Below are positions 8,401 through 16,778 of a stretch of 64,000 nt of DNA, one piece after another. Made by a program: the position numbers and the translations under genes. The notes beneath the pieces are model-generated. The model saw only the letters and a list, made by a program, of their open reading frames with translations, was not told the DNA's origin and made no database searches. Within the stretch, counting starts at the first letter, position 1. Each line of letters begins with the position of its first letter. Source of the stretch: Rhizobium sp. Leaf453 (GTDB lineage Bacteria > Pseudomonadota > Alphaproteobacteria > Rhizobiales > Rhizobiaceae); NCBI RefSeq assembly GCF_001425605.1, contig NZ_LMRG01000005.1, positions 62,001 through 126,000 of the forward strand, given 5' to 3'.

Positions 8401-9975
8401 TCATTTTCGTAGCATGATGTCGAGTGTACGCTCCGCCAAAGCGGCGATCGTTTTCGAAGGATTTAGCCCGATTGGCCGCGGCACAGCCGCGCCATCTACG
8501 ACATAAAGTCCTGGATGGCCGAAAACTTCGCCAGCGTGATCGATGGTGCCGGCCGCCGACGACGCGGCCATCCCGCAACCGCCCAGCGGATGGGGCGTGA
8601 CGAGATTGCGCAGAACTGTCCAGGTCGGCGGCACCTGTGGGGTGCCGCCCGTGGCCGCGCTGAGCCGTTCATGGGCGGCGATCAGGCGGCCGATCCCTCG
8701 CTCCGACCGCTTGACGTTCCAATCGAGCTTGAGGCGACGGCGCCAGGGCCGCAGCCAGTCGCGCCCATAGTAGAGGCGGCCGTCCCCGCCGTCGACGGCC
8801 TGGCCGAACCACGGCATCATGTTTTCCAGGGTGTCGCCGTCATAGGCGAGGCCCGCGAGCATTTTCAGGAAATTGGATCCGGGTCGCATGCGCCCCTGCT
8901 TCGCACCGGCGCGGATCGCGTTGCCAAGGGCGTCGGGAAAGCCGCCGTCCTCCACGAAGTAGCGGGCGCCACCATCCTTGCCGTCGAGGAAATCGATCGC
9001 GGCGGTGATCGTCGGTCCGAGGGTCGGAGACAACGTGCGGTCGTCATAGAAGGCGGGCGTCAGGAAATCGCCGTTCGAACTCCAATTGCTTCCGAGCGCA
9101 GGGCTGACTTTGGGCAGGCTTGCGAAGAGATCGCGGGACCGGAAAAGCAGTTCCGTCGAGCCCAGCGAACCGGCCGCCAGGAAGACATGCCTCGTGCGGA
9201 CTACCCGTTCACGGCGCTTGCCGTTGCCGATCTCGTGATAGACGACGGCGTAGTGACGCCCTTCCGCCACGATATGCGACACCATTGCCAGCGGCCTGAT
9301 CTCCGCGCCCTTCTCCTCGGCCACCGCCAGGTAGTTGAGATCGAGTGTGTTCTTTGCCTGCGCCTTGCAGCCGATATCGCAATTGCCGGCATGGACGCAG
9401 TAGCCTTGTTTCCTGCCGAAGGCGTTCTCGAAGCTGCGTGTTGCGACCTCCGATTCCGGCCGGCTTTCGGGGAAGGTGCCTTCCGGGTCGAAAGACACCG
9501 CCAGCTCCAGTTTTCGCAGCCGCTTCTCTTCGCCGATCGCTGCGGCGGCATCGCGCATCAGCGTGTAGCGGGGCGTCAGTTGGTTGTCCGGGATGACCTC
9601 TGGCTTCAGCATGGCGGCGACCCGTGCGTAATAGGGCGCCATTTCCGCAAAGGTGATCTGGCTCGGCCAGCCGGACTCGAAAGCCTCCTTCGGCGCGTCT
9701 ATCGACACATTCGCATAGATCAGCGAACCGCCGCCAACGCCGGCACCCTGGGCCACCCACATGTCATCGAGGAAACGGAGATCGATCCAGCCGTTCTGCT
9801 CCTCCGGCTCGTCGACATCGAAGATCCAGTCATCGTCCGGGCCGCGCGGATAATCGTCCGGGCTCCAGCGACGACCGCGCTCCAGCACCAGTACGCGTTG
9901 GCCGGCCTCGGCAATCCGGCAGGCCGCGACCGCGCCGCCAAAGCCGCTGCCGATGATGATCGCGTCGAAGATCAT
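8401..9975 (-). CDS. GMC oxidoreductase, cholesterol-oxidase-like
   Basis: 524-residue flavoenzyme. FAD-binding Rossmann motif IIIGSGFGGAVAACRIAEAG at residues 7-26; FAD-contact block GAGVGGGSLIYANV near 78; and the C-terminal active-site region TPHPLGGCGMA with PIGLNPSKTIAALAER. CVHAGNCDIGCKAQAK (about 196-211) has four or so cysteines in the spacing seen in cholesterol-oxidase-like GMC members. Such enzymes oxidise alcohols of sterols or related lipids with oxygen or an acceptor. It is the last gene of the overlapping operon; its ATG overlaps the stop of the phosphoesterase gene by 4 nt (ATGA), which suggests translational coupling. No signal peptide; substrate unknown. Confidence 0.85.
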   Translation of the reverse strand: MIFDAIIIGSGFGGAVAACRIAEAGQRVLVLERGRRWSPDDYPRGPDDDWIFDVDEPEEQNGWIDLRFLDDMWVAQGAGVGGGSLIYANVSIDAPKEAFESGWPSQITFAEMAPYYARVAAMLKPEVIPDNQLTPRYTLMRDAAAAIGEEKRLRKLELAVSFDPEGTFPESRPESEVATRSFENAFGRKQGYCVHAGNCDIGCKAQAKNTLDLNYLAVAEEKGAEIRPLAMVSHIVAEGRHYAVVYHEIGNGKRRERVVRTRHVFLAAGSLGSTELLFRSRDLFASLPKVSPALGSNWSSNGDFLTPAFYDDRTLSPTLGPTITAAIDFLDGKDGGARYFVEDGGFPDALGNAIRAGAKQGRMRPGSNFLKMLAGLAYDGDTLENMMPWFGQAVDGGDGRLYYGRDWLRPWRRRLKLDWNVKRSERGIGRLIAAHERLSAATGGTPQVPPTWTVLRNLVTPHPLGGCGMAASSAAGTIDHAGEVFGHPGLYVVDGAAVPRPIGLNPSKTIAALAERTLDIMLRK

Positions 9976-11990
9976 GTGGTCGTCACCTCCGGGACCTTAG
10001 CCAGGGAGCCTGCCAGCCCGGTGATCTCCTGGACTTCGATCCCCCTGGAAATCACGATCGGTTTCTCGATCAGGTGAGGTTGCAGCGCCTCGGCGGGGCT
10101 GAAAAGATGGGTGGCGCCCTTCGGCACCGCGAACGTATCGGAGGCAAAGATCCTGGCGACGGCACGCCCCATCGCGTTCGGCCGCGGCGCATGCTCTGCC
10201 GGCAGCGTCGGTTTCCAGGTCGTCACCACCTTGCGAAGACCGATGGGATAGATCGTCAGCCCATCCTTGTCGATTTTCATGCGCAGGAAGCATTTCCAGT
10301 CCTGGATGGCTTGGGAGGAAAACACCTCCTGCTCGTGCCAGCCAAAGGCGGCGTTGGCGAAAAAGAGATAGGTGCCGAAGGCAAGGCCACAGAAAAGCGT
10401 GGTCAAGCCGATCGCAATGACCGGAAGGAGCAGATCGCGCAAAAGACCTCCGCTCACGATCAGGTCGAGCACGGCGGCGGCGAGGATAGCACTCAGTATT
10501 GCGGCGCCAATCTGCACAAGGAAGTGGAAAAAGCCCAGCAGTAGGCTCTTCCAGCGCGCGCCGCCGCGTTTTGCGCCGCTGCTTGCAAAGCCCCAGAAGC
10601 CGGCCAGGATCACGGCGAAGACGGTCGTCGTGGTCGGAGACGTGACCAGGATCGACACCAGCCGCCACAGCCCGTCGCCCAGGCTGCTTCTCACGACGGT
10701 GAGAAACGGCGCGGCGGTACGCGATGCCGCATCGGCCGAAGGACCGTGGCTGCTGGTCTGAAACAACCAGAGCAGATACAGCATGACGCAGCCGAGCGCC
10801 GCGCAGAACAGCTTGTGGCGCCGCACCATTGCAAATGCGCCGGTGCGCATCGCCTTGGATTCCTCGATCGAGGGAAATTCACACTTACGGGCTGCGGTCT
10901 GGTCTTCGTCGATGCGCAATTTTTCCGGCTGCATCGTGGTGCCCAGGGTAAACGCGCCGCCGCCACCGCAGGTGATATATTGCTTGCCATCGGCGCCGTC
11001 ATGCCGCGCATAGTGGTGGAGGTCGCCGGACAGGAAGACCGGCACCCCGCCATCGTTGGCAAGCTTGGCGATCTTGGCAAGCCTGTTCCAGGCCTCGGAA
11101 AGCAGCGTCTCCTCGCCATCGGAATCGCTGCGATCGGCACACTCGACCCAGGCGGGCTTGGCGGTGCACAGGACCACCCTGTCGTCAGGCCCCATCCTGT
11201 GCGCCTGCGCCTGGAAATAGGCGAGCTGCGGCGGATCGATGTCGTCTTCGCTCGCAACATCGACGCCCCAGATCCACCAGCCGTGCGGCAGCATGATCGA
11301 AAAATAGCTGCGCGGCTGCTGCACGTACCAAGCGCCGATCCAGCGCCGGGGATCGAACTGGCAGAAGAGCCGGACGAAGCTGATCAATCCGTCATACCAG
11401 TCGTGATTGCCGGGAATGACGAAAAGGGGCCGCCCGCCCGGGTCGTCGTCGGGAGCGTGCGGGTCGCACGAGCCCCAGGGCCGTGCGGCATAATAGGGCT
11501 GGAACGTGCGCGATTGATAATCCGCCTGCGTCGCATAGGGATAGACTTGGTCGCCGCCGAAGATCAGCAGGTCGGCGCGCGGCAAGGCCAGGCTTTCGGG
11601 AGGCCCGCCATCGGCATCCGGCTCGACATTGGGCTGCTCCAACAGCGGCTGGGGGACCGGCTCGCCCGGCTCTTTAAGGAAGAGATAGTCGCGCCCGATT
11701 AGCCAGGCGACGGAATGCGTGGCATCGAAGCCGTCGCCGATATCGGCGACATAGTCGACCCACACGGTGTCTTTCAGGTGAAGCGTCCCGTCTCTTGGAA
11801 AAGGCGCCTTGCTGTCAGGCCCGTTGTCGAGGGCTGCCAGCAATTCCCGGCGGCCCGTCTGGGTGCCGATCAGGCTGTTGACGAGGGCCTTGACCCCGGT
11901 CGCAGCCAGGAGCCGCAGGCTGAACCAGCCGACGGCCGCCGGCCGGTCGATGCTGACGCGATTCTTCGCTTCGACAGGTATCTCGCTCAT
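9972..11990 (-). CDS. Membrane-bound calcineurin-like phosphoesterase
   Basis: 672 residues. The N-terminal half is a metallophosphoesterase: DIGDGFDATHS (about 83), IFGGDQVYPYA (about 143), PGNHDWYDGL (about 191) and FLSGDLHHYARHDG (about 320) supply the usual Asp, Asn and His metal ligands. The second half has about five hydrophobic helices between residues 390 and 540, so the enzyme is tied to the inner membrane, with a soluble tail after it. Both ends overlap neighbours by 4 nt. In this operon it may hydrolyse a phospho-lipid or phospho-intermediate; that is inference. Confidence 0.8.
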   Translation of the reverse strand: MSEIPVEAKNRVSIDRPAAVGWFSLRLLAATGVKALVNSLIGTQTGRRELLAALDNGPDSKAPFPRDGTLHLKDTVWVDYVADIGDGFDATHSVAWLIGRDYLFLKEPGEPVPQPLLEQPNVEPDADGGPPESLALPRADLLIFGGDQVYPYATQADYQSRTFQPYYAARPWGSCDPHAPDDDPGGRPLFVIPGNHDWYDGLISFVRLFCQFDPRRWIGAWYVQQPRSYFSIMLPHGWWIWGVDVASEDDIDPPQLAYFQAQAHRMGPDDRVVLCTAKPAWVECADRSDSDGEETLLSEAWNRLAKIAKLANDGGVPVFLSGDLHHYARHDGADGKQYITCGGGGAFTLGTTMQPEKLRIDEDQTAARKCEFPSIEESKAMRTGAFAMVRRHKLFCAALGCVMLYLLWLFQTSSHGPSADAASRTAAPFLTVVRSSLGDGLWRLVSILVTSPTTTTVFAVILAGFWGFASSGAKRGGARWKSLLLGFFHFLVQIGAAILSAILAAAVLDLIVSGGLLRDLLLPVIAIGLTTLFCGLAFGTYLFFANAAFGWHEQEVFSSQAIQDWKCFLRMKIDKDGLTIYPIGLRKVVTTWKPTLPAEHAPRPNAMGRAVARIFASDTFAVPKGATHLFSPAEALQPHLIEKPIVISRGIEVQEITGLAGSLAKVPEVTTT

Positions 11991-13513
11991 TTACGCCTCC
12001 CCAAGTCATACATGCGCCAGAGCTTTGACGAGAAGAACCGGGCGAAGGCTGCGACCGTGCGCAAGCGCTGCCAAAATCCGATGCAGTCGCGCGCGTGCAG
12101 CGTTTCGAGAAGCCTCAGAAAATCGAAGACGCCGAGGCGAAGGACACCGGCCGCCACGACTGGACCGCTGCGATCGTGCCCCTCATGAACTTGGACGAAG
12201 AGCGTCGTCGTATTCCGCCACAACCGCCAGAACGGCCCCTTGCGGATCGATTTGCGGCCGGAAAACCAATAGTGCTTCCCATCGTGCCGAAACCCTGTCT
12301 CATACACCATTTCGACGACGTCGAGGGCGCTGCCCGGCGAGAAGAGCTGGAAGTTGCTCGACGTCGCCGGCAGCGTGAATCCAAGGCGAGGACTGTAGAG
12401 GTGCGCGGACATGTCGCCACGGTGATCGGCGCTGCGCACGAAGGCGGCAATATCGCGGATATTGATGGTTGCCCGCAGGACGACCGGGATTGCATTGTTG
12501 TCCAGAGCGGCCGTCACGGGGTCGTTCGTCGTGAAAGAGATGCGCCCGGACATGGTCTCGCGAAAAGAGATGCCGGGCGCCGCCTCGATCATCTTCGTGG
12601 CCGCGCTGTCCGGATCGACGCCGCTTGCCGTCCTGTTCCTCAGATAGCGGCTGGCATCCATGTACCCCTGATCGACCAGGGCCTCGCCGCTCACCTTGCC
12701 GGCCATATAGTCTGGATCTAGCGGGATGGGGCGTTCCGGTTTGATCAGATGCACGACGACCGGCCTATCGTGCCCATAGGGCGTTTCGCCTCTGGCGATT
12801 GCTTCGTTCATGCGGGTGATCTCGGCCAGCTCCTGGTTGAGCCATCCGATCGCGCTCATTTCGATCATATGGACATACTGGTTTAGGAAACCGCGCTTGA
12901 AGGTGGCGGTGTTGCCGATGCACCAGATGACCCAGAGCTCGTTGGCGCCGTTACGGACCGCCTGCAGCAAATTCGAGTCCTGGATCCATACCGCGTCGGT
13001 CCACGTCCTGTTGCCATAGGAAACAGCGGGCGTGAAGAGCGGCAGCGACAGGCCGGCAAGGAGCAGCGGCTCCTGGATATCATGGGCGGGGATCGCCTTC
13101 GACGTCTTGTCGCCGAAATCGCATATGTTGAAATAGGCGGAGATGTCCGCCGATTTGCGCACCAGGGCCGCGTTTATGCCGAGATGGGGGAAGACACGCG
13201 CGACGATACCGTCGAAGTCCCCAAGCGCCGGCAGGTTCGGGAAACCGAGATAGCCGCGAATGGAAAGCGGCGAAATGAACCCGGTCGGGCGCAGCGTGCG
13301 CCAGCGGCGCGCCAGGTCGGCGGGCTCCACGCCCGATAGTAGGGCGGCCAGGTTCATCATGCCGCCGGACGTGCCGTCGGCATGGGAGAAGCGCAGCCCC
13401 TCCTCGTGCAGTGCCAGCAACGCGCCGGCCTGATAGGCGACCCGCATGCCGCCTCCGGGAAGGATCAGCGCACGCCGGTTCGGCTGGTCGGGAGCGATCG
13501 GAGGCCGGGTCAT
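11987..13513 (-). CDS. Patatin-like phospholipase
   Basis: 508 residues from ATG 13513, chosen because it overlaps the upstream stop by 4 nt; a longer open frame upstream reads through the neighbouring gene in another frame. The patatin signature is clear: oxyanion loop PGGGMRVAYQAGALLAL (19-35), nucleophile Ser49 in GTSGG, and the dyad Asp in RTWTDAVW. Patatin-type enzymes are acyl hydrolases acting on phospholipids or other lipid esters. The C-terminal 230 residues are not part of the catalytic core and are unknown. Cytoplasmic or peripheral; no signal peptide. Confidence 0.85.
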   Translation of the reverse strand: MTRPPIAPDQPNRRALILPGGGMRVAYQAGALLALHEEGLRFSHADGTSGGMMNLAALLSGVEPADLARRWRTLRPTGFISPLSIRGYLGFPNLPALGDFDGIVARVFPHLGINAALVRKSADISAYFNICDFGDKTSKAIPAHDIQEPLLLAGLSLPLFTPAVSYGNRTWTDAVWIQDSNLLQAVRNGANELWVIWCIGNTATFKRGFLNQYVHMIEMSAIGWLNQELAEITRMNEAIARGETPYGHDRPVVVHLIKPERPIPLDPDYMAGKVSGEALVDQGYMDASRYLRNRTASGVDPDSAATKMIEAAPGISFRETMSGRISFTTNDPVTAALDNNAIPVVLRATINIRDIAAFVRSADHRGDMSAHLYSPRLGFTLPATSSNFQLFSPGSALDVVEMVYETGFRHDGKHYWFSGRKSIRKGPFWRLWRNTTTLFVQVHEGHDRSGPVVAAGVLRLGVFDFLRLLETLHARDCIGFWQRLRTVAAFARFFSSKLWRMYDLGRRK

Positions 13514-13923
13514 TTCAACTGGTCTCGTCCGTTGCGGGCGTGACGCCAGACCAGGATCAGCGTGAGCGCCTCCAGTACCAGGAAGAGGACGAAGGCCGTG
13601 CGAGGCGGGCCGTCCACAGCCCAAGACAACGCGCGGGCAAGGATCGCGAGGAAGCAGCCGGCGACGAAGATCACGAAATTCTGCCCGCCGGCGAGAATGT
13701 CGCGACGATGGTACACGCAGAACAGGCCGAAGGCCGCTTCCGCCGCCTTGAGGAAGCGATATTGGTTGAGGAACATCGCCCCCTCCGGCTGGGTAAGCCA
13801 GGCGGGATCGAGGCGAAAAACCCTCTCCAGCTCCCAGGGAGCGATGAAAACACCCGCCATGCCCACTAAAAGGAACATCAGGCCGTAGCCGATCAGGAAG
13901 AGATCGGGTAGCAATTTGCTCAT
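13510..13923 (-). CDS. Small polytopic membrane protein
   Basis: 137 residues from ATG 13923, which overlaps the upstream stop by 4 nt. About four hydrophobic helices: LFLIGYGLMFLLVGMAGVFI, a central AAEAAFGLFCVYH, FVIFVAGCFLAILARAL and FVLFLVLEALTLILVW. The layout resembles DUF4345-type small membrane proteins, but I cannot assign it firmly. It is one of three small membrane proteins in the GMC/patatin operon and may form a membrane complex with them. Confidence 0.65.
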   Translation of the reverse strand: MSKLLPDLFLIGYGLMFLLVGMAGVFIAPWELERVFRLDPAWLTQPEGAMFLNQYRFLKAAEAAFGLFCVYHRRDILAGGQNFVIFVAGCFLAILARALSWAVDGPPRTAFVLFLVLEALTLILVWRHARNGRDQLK

Positions 13924-14297
13924 GGTCCGAGCCTCCTCCAGAAAATCAGGGCGAGAAGGCCGGTCAGCGCATCGAACGCGGCAACGCCGAGCGCCAGGGG
14001 TGCGAATATGCCCTTCATCCATCCCATCGTGACGAGAACGGCGGCGGCCAGCTTCTGGACCGCGATCCACAGCGGAATGGCCGGCTCTTCCGAGCGCCTC
14101 CAGAGCGATTGTAGGAACATCGCGCCGGTGATGACCATGAACATGCCGATCGTCATGAACATGTGAACGACCGGCGGGCGGGCATCGGTGGCGATGATCG
14201 AAAGCACGAAGCCGCCCGCCGCCATCTGCGTCACGCCCGAGAGGACGGTAATGGCGGCGATGGCGAGCAGGACCAGGCGGAGGAGCGCGTCATTCAT
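13920..14297 (-). CDS. Small polytopic membrane protein
   Basis: 125 residues from ATG 14297, overlapping the upstream stop by 4 nt (ATGA). Four likely TM helices: LLRLVLLAIAAITVLSGVTQ, VVHMFMTIGMFMVITGAMFL, WIAVQKLAAAVLVTMGW and FAPLALGVAAFDALTGLLAL. Similar in size and style to its downstream neighbour, as if the two were a pair of subunits. No residues suggest an enzymatic role. Confidence 0.65.
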   Translation of the reverse strand: MNDALLRLVLLAIAAITVLSGVTQMAAGGFVLSIIATDARPPVVHMFMTIGMFMVITGAMFLQSLWRRSEEPAIPLWIAVQKLAAAVLVTMGWMKGIFAPLALGVAAFDALTGLLALIFWRRLGP

Positions 14298-14773
14298 CGG
14301 TCCGCCCTCGCGGCGTAGGCGAGCCGGGCGAAATAGTACATCATGGCCAGCCACATGACGATCCAGAGCGACACCCGCACGCGATTGAGACCCGCCCAGG
14401 CGCTGAAGGTTCCCGCCAGTTCGGCCGGGTCGGCAATGCCTTTTCTCAAGGCTTCGTTATGCGGGAAGATGAGATAGATCGTCGTCAGCGTCGAAGCGAT
14501 CAAGGCGGCAAGCACGACCACCGGCACCCACCTTATGCCCGAAAGCCATTCGGTGACGAGCATGACGAAACCGGTGATCAGCATCACCGCGGTCATATAG
14601 GTGAAGAACCGGGTGGCGTTGTCGACCGGCTCGACGAAGATCAGGTAGTAATTGTCGACGGTCAGCTTCGGCTCCAGCGGGAACTGGAAGAAGAGCAGCG
14701 ATATGCCGGTTCCCAGATAAATCGAGCAGCACAGGAACAGGATGGCGTTGTTGACGACGATGGCTCTTGGCAT
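14294..14773 (-). CDS. Polytopic membrane protein
   Basis: 159 residues from ATG 14773 with GGAG eight bases upstream, starting 3 nt after the stop of the decarboxylase-like gene. Four TM helices: NNAILFLCCSIYLGTGISLL, FFTYMTAVMLITGFVMLV, WVPVVVLAALIASTLTTIYL and RVSLWIVMWLAMMYYFARL. A frame reaching further upstream to 15583 is an artefact that crosses the neighbouring gene. Third small membrane protein of the operon; unknown function. Confidence 0.65.
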   Translation of the reverse strand: MPRAIVVNNAILFLCCSIYLGTGISLLFFQFPLEPKLTVDNYYLIFVEPVDNATRFFTYMTAVMLITGFVMLVTEWLSGIRWVPVVVLAALIASTLTTIYLIFPHNEALRKGIADPAELAGTFSAWAGLNRVRVSLWIVMWLAMMYYFARLAYAARADR

Positions 14774-14775
14774 CT

Positions 14776-15666
14776 TCACTCCTTGTCCAGGTCGAAGCCG
14801 GCGTCGCGGGCCGGCGGCGGCAGCCGCGTTTGGCCGTAGCCGAGCGGATAGGTGGCCTCCAGCCCCTCGCCGAGGGGGTGTTCCGGGCGCTCCCTGGGCG
14901 TCACGAACCAGCAGTCGAAATAATCGTCGAGCATGCCGCGCACGTCGGGAATGTAGGCGGCAAAGACCGGATCGGGGCAATGTTCGAGCGACAGCAGCTT
15001 TTCGGCGCGCGGATGATCGCCGAGGATGAAGCGTGCCGAGCCCGGTTTCATCAGATGGACACCGGCCTTGCCCTGGAAATAGATGAACGAGCGCATAATC
15101 ATGCCGCGGAACTGACAATAGTTCGCAGCCCCCATGTCGAGCGGTATGGGGAAGCGCCGCGGGACCCTGACATCGAAGCGGCTGACCATTCGCCCATCGA
15201 GGTCGTATTGCGCGCTCACCCAGGCCCGTCCTTCGGCAAAATCGAGATTCGCCTGATGCTTGGGCATGCCCCAGATCCCTCTCCCGCCCTTGACGGACAC
15301 CTCGGTGGAAACGGGAAGATCGACGACGAACTGGCCAGTACCGTAGGCCCGCTGGAACAGCGCGGGCAGAAGCCGCGGCGGCGGTCGGCCGCCGCGGGTG
15401 CAGGCGATCGCAATCGAATATTCGATGTAGGACCCGATATCCGTCTTGCGGTAGTCGATCACCGTGACGAGGAGCAGCGCATTTTTCCACAGCCGGAACG
15501 GCCGGACGTAACCGTCCGGTATCAGCGCCGCCGCCGCCTCGTAATTGCACGGAAAGGCCGCGATGACGGCCGCCGCCTGCCATGAATCCACTGGCATGAC
15601 ATAGCGAATTCCATCCACATAGGCGTGCCGTCCTTCAAGTTCCTTCTGCCGTGCCGGACGCGCCAT
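14776..15666 (-). CDS. Acetoacetate decarboxylase-like protein
   Basis: 296 residues from ATG 15666, five bases after the upstream stop. The overall pattern fits the acetoacetate decarboxylase (ADC) superfamily: VTVIDYRKTDIGSYIEY in the N-terminal half, the block GGRGIWGMPKHQANLDF, and late YFQGKAGVHLMKPGSARF. In true ADC a lysine of the PKK motif forms the Schiff base; here the equivalent is probably the Lys of GMPKHQ, with His in place of the second Lys. ADC-superfamily members also act as other (de)carboxylases, hydratases or aldolases, so the reaction is open. Confidence 0.8.
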   Translation of the reverse strand: MARPARQKELEGRHAYVDGIRYVMPVDSWQAAAVIAAFPCNYEAAAALIPDGYVRPFRLWKNALLLVTVIDYRKTDIGSYIEYSIAIACTRGGRPPPRLLPALFQRAYGTGQFVVDLPVSTEVSVKGGRGIWGMPKHQANLDFAEGRAWVSAQYDLDGRMVSRFDVRVPRRFPIPLDMGAANYCQFRGMIMRSFIYFQGKAGVHLMKPGSARFILGDHPRAEKLLSLEHCPDPVFAAYIPDVRGMLDDYFDCWFVTPRERPEHPLGEGLEATYPLGYGQTRLPPPARDAGFDLDKE

Positions 15667-15670
15667 GGTG

Positions 15671-16729
15671 TCAACCTCGGGACAATTCATCGATAATGAG
15701 TGGGAATACCGCGTTCGGGGCGTCCTTGCCGATGAACACATCGAGATGCCCGTAACCTGCCAGTTCGTAACATCCGTGCCGGCCCGGCGCATGGCGATCG
15801 AGGAAATCGTAGGTTCGCGCCTGGCTCGCCGGCAGAAAACACGCATTGAACTGCCCGGCGAGCAGGACGACGCGCGCGTCCGTCCTCGGCGGCCGTTCCA
15901 CGACGCTTGCAGGCAGGATGTCGTTTAACCGGCCGGTCGAAACTAGGTGCCCGGCCGCGATGCATCTCGACATCTGCCGGAAGAAGGTCATCGGAACATG
16001 GGCGAATTCGCCCTTCAGCCATTCGTGCACGTCCGCCGTCAGGTTTTCGTGCCTCCACAGGGTCGGTGCGCCGGAGCCGAACGTGAAGGAGGACCATTTG
16101 CACACCGGGTTGTTGCATTCGTGCCGGGTGGCCCGGACATAGAAGTCGAACACCTGCGGCCAGCCCGATGGGGCGCTGATGCCCCATTGCGGATTGAGAT
16201 AGGGCAGAAAACGGCCGAGTGCCGGCACCGCATAGAGCGCTTTCAGGCGCGCGGGACCGGGCACGACGGGGTGAAGCGAGACTGCGTTGGAGACGACCGT
16301 CGTCACCTGCGGCAAAAGCCCGGCCACTAGGGACATCATGAAGCTCGTCGAGCCTTGGCAATGCACCAGCGCCTTGAGCGTATACGCGCCGGTATGTTCG
16401 AGGATCGTCGCGACCGCTGCGGGATAGTCGAACACCGCCGCCTCATCAAGCGTCCACTCGTTCGGCGGCTGTTGGATGCTCGCCCGCCAATCCAGGTTCC
16501 AGACGTCGAAGCCCGCCCTGGAGAGAGCCTCGTCGATATTGCCGGGCCGCGGCGGCTGGAAGATATTGCTGCGGACACCCGCGCCGTGGACGAGCAGAAG
16601 CGGGCCGAGATCATCCTTCGACGCAGGGGGACGTCGCCGCAGTCTCAGCGTCCTTGCATCTTCGGTCCGGAAGAAAACCTCCTCCACCGTCGATTTCGGT
16701 CGCTCCAGAATTCCACTGCCCTCAAGCAT
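15671..16729 (-). CDS. Alpha/beta hydrolase, likely first gene of the GMC operon
   Basis: 352 residues from ATG 16729. Hydrolase features: LLLVHGAGVRSNIF (oxyanion loop, about 44), nucleophile elbow VHCQGSTSF (about 122), a long cap region, and GYGHLDVFIG near the C-terminus with the catalytic His. This type of hydrolase is found fused or linked to cholesterol-oxidase-like GMC proteins in other bacteria (family knowledge), which agrees with its place in the same operon. It probably acts on an ester or lactone of the same substrate class. No signal peptide. Confidence 0.8.
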   Translation of the reverse strand: MLEGSGILERPKSTVEEVFFRTEDARTLRLRRRPPASKDDLGPLLLVHGAGVRSNIFQPPRPGNIDEALSRAGFDVWNLDWRASIQQPPNEWTLDEAAVFDYPAAVATILEHTGAYTLKALVHCQGSTSFMMSLVAGLLPQVTTVVSNAVSLHPVVPGPARLKALYAVPALGRFLPYLNPQWGISAPSGWPQVFDFYVRATRHECNNPVCKWSSFTFGSGAPTLWRHENLTADVHEWLKGEFAHVPMTFFRQMSRCIAAGHLVSTGRLNDILPASVVERPPRTDARVVLLAGQFNACFLPASQARTYDFLDRHAPGRHGCYELAGYGHLDVFIGKDAPNAVFPLIIDELSRG

Positions 16730-16778
16730 AAGCTTTCCCCAGCTGCGGACCGCCCGGCATGGGCGTCGTAGGACTGCC

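Noticed and set aside
8515-10077. Long plus-strand open frame opposite the GMC oxidoreductase
   Set aside because: Antisense shadow of a gene with clear FAD motifs; no protein family, no ribosome site.
10746-11702. Plus-strand open frame opposite the phosphoesterase
   Set aside because: Composition typical of a GC-rich shadow; the minus strand has intact catalytic motifs.
14294-15583. 429-residue minus-strand frame
   Set aside because: Only its last 159 residues are a gene; the first part reads the ADC-like gene in the wrong frame.
14767-15585. Plus-strand open frame opposite the ADC-like gene
   Set aside because: Shadow; no family match.
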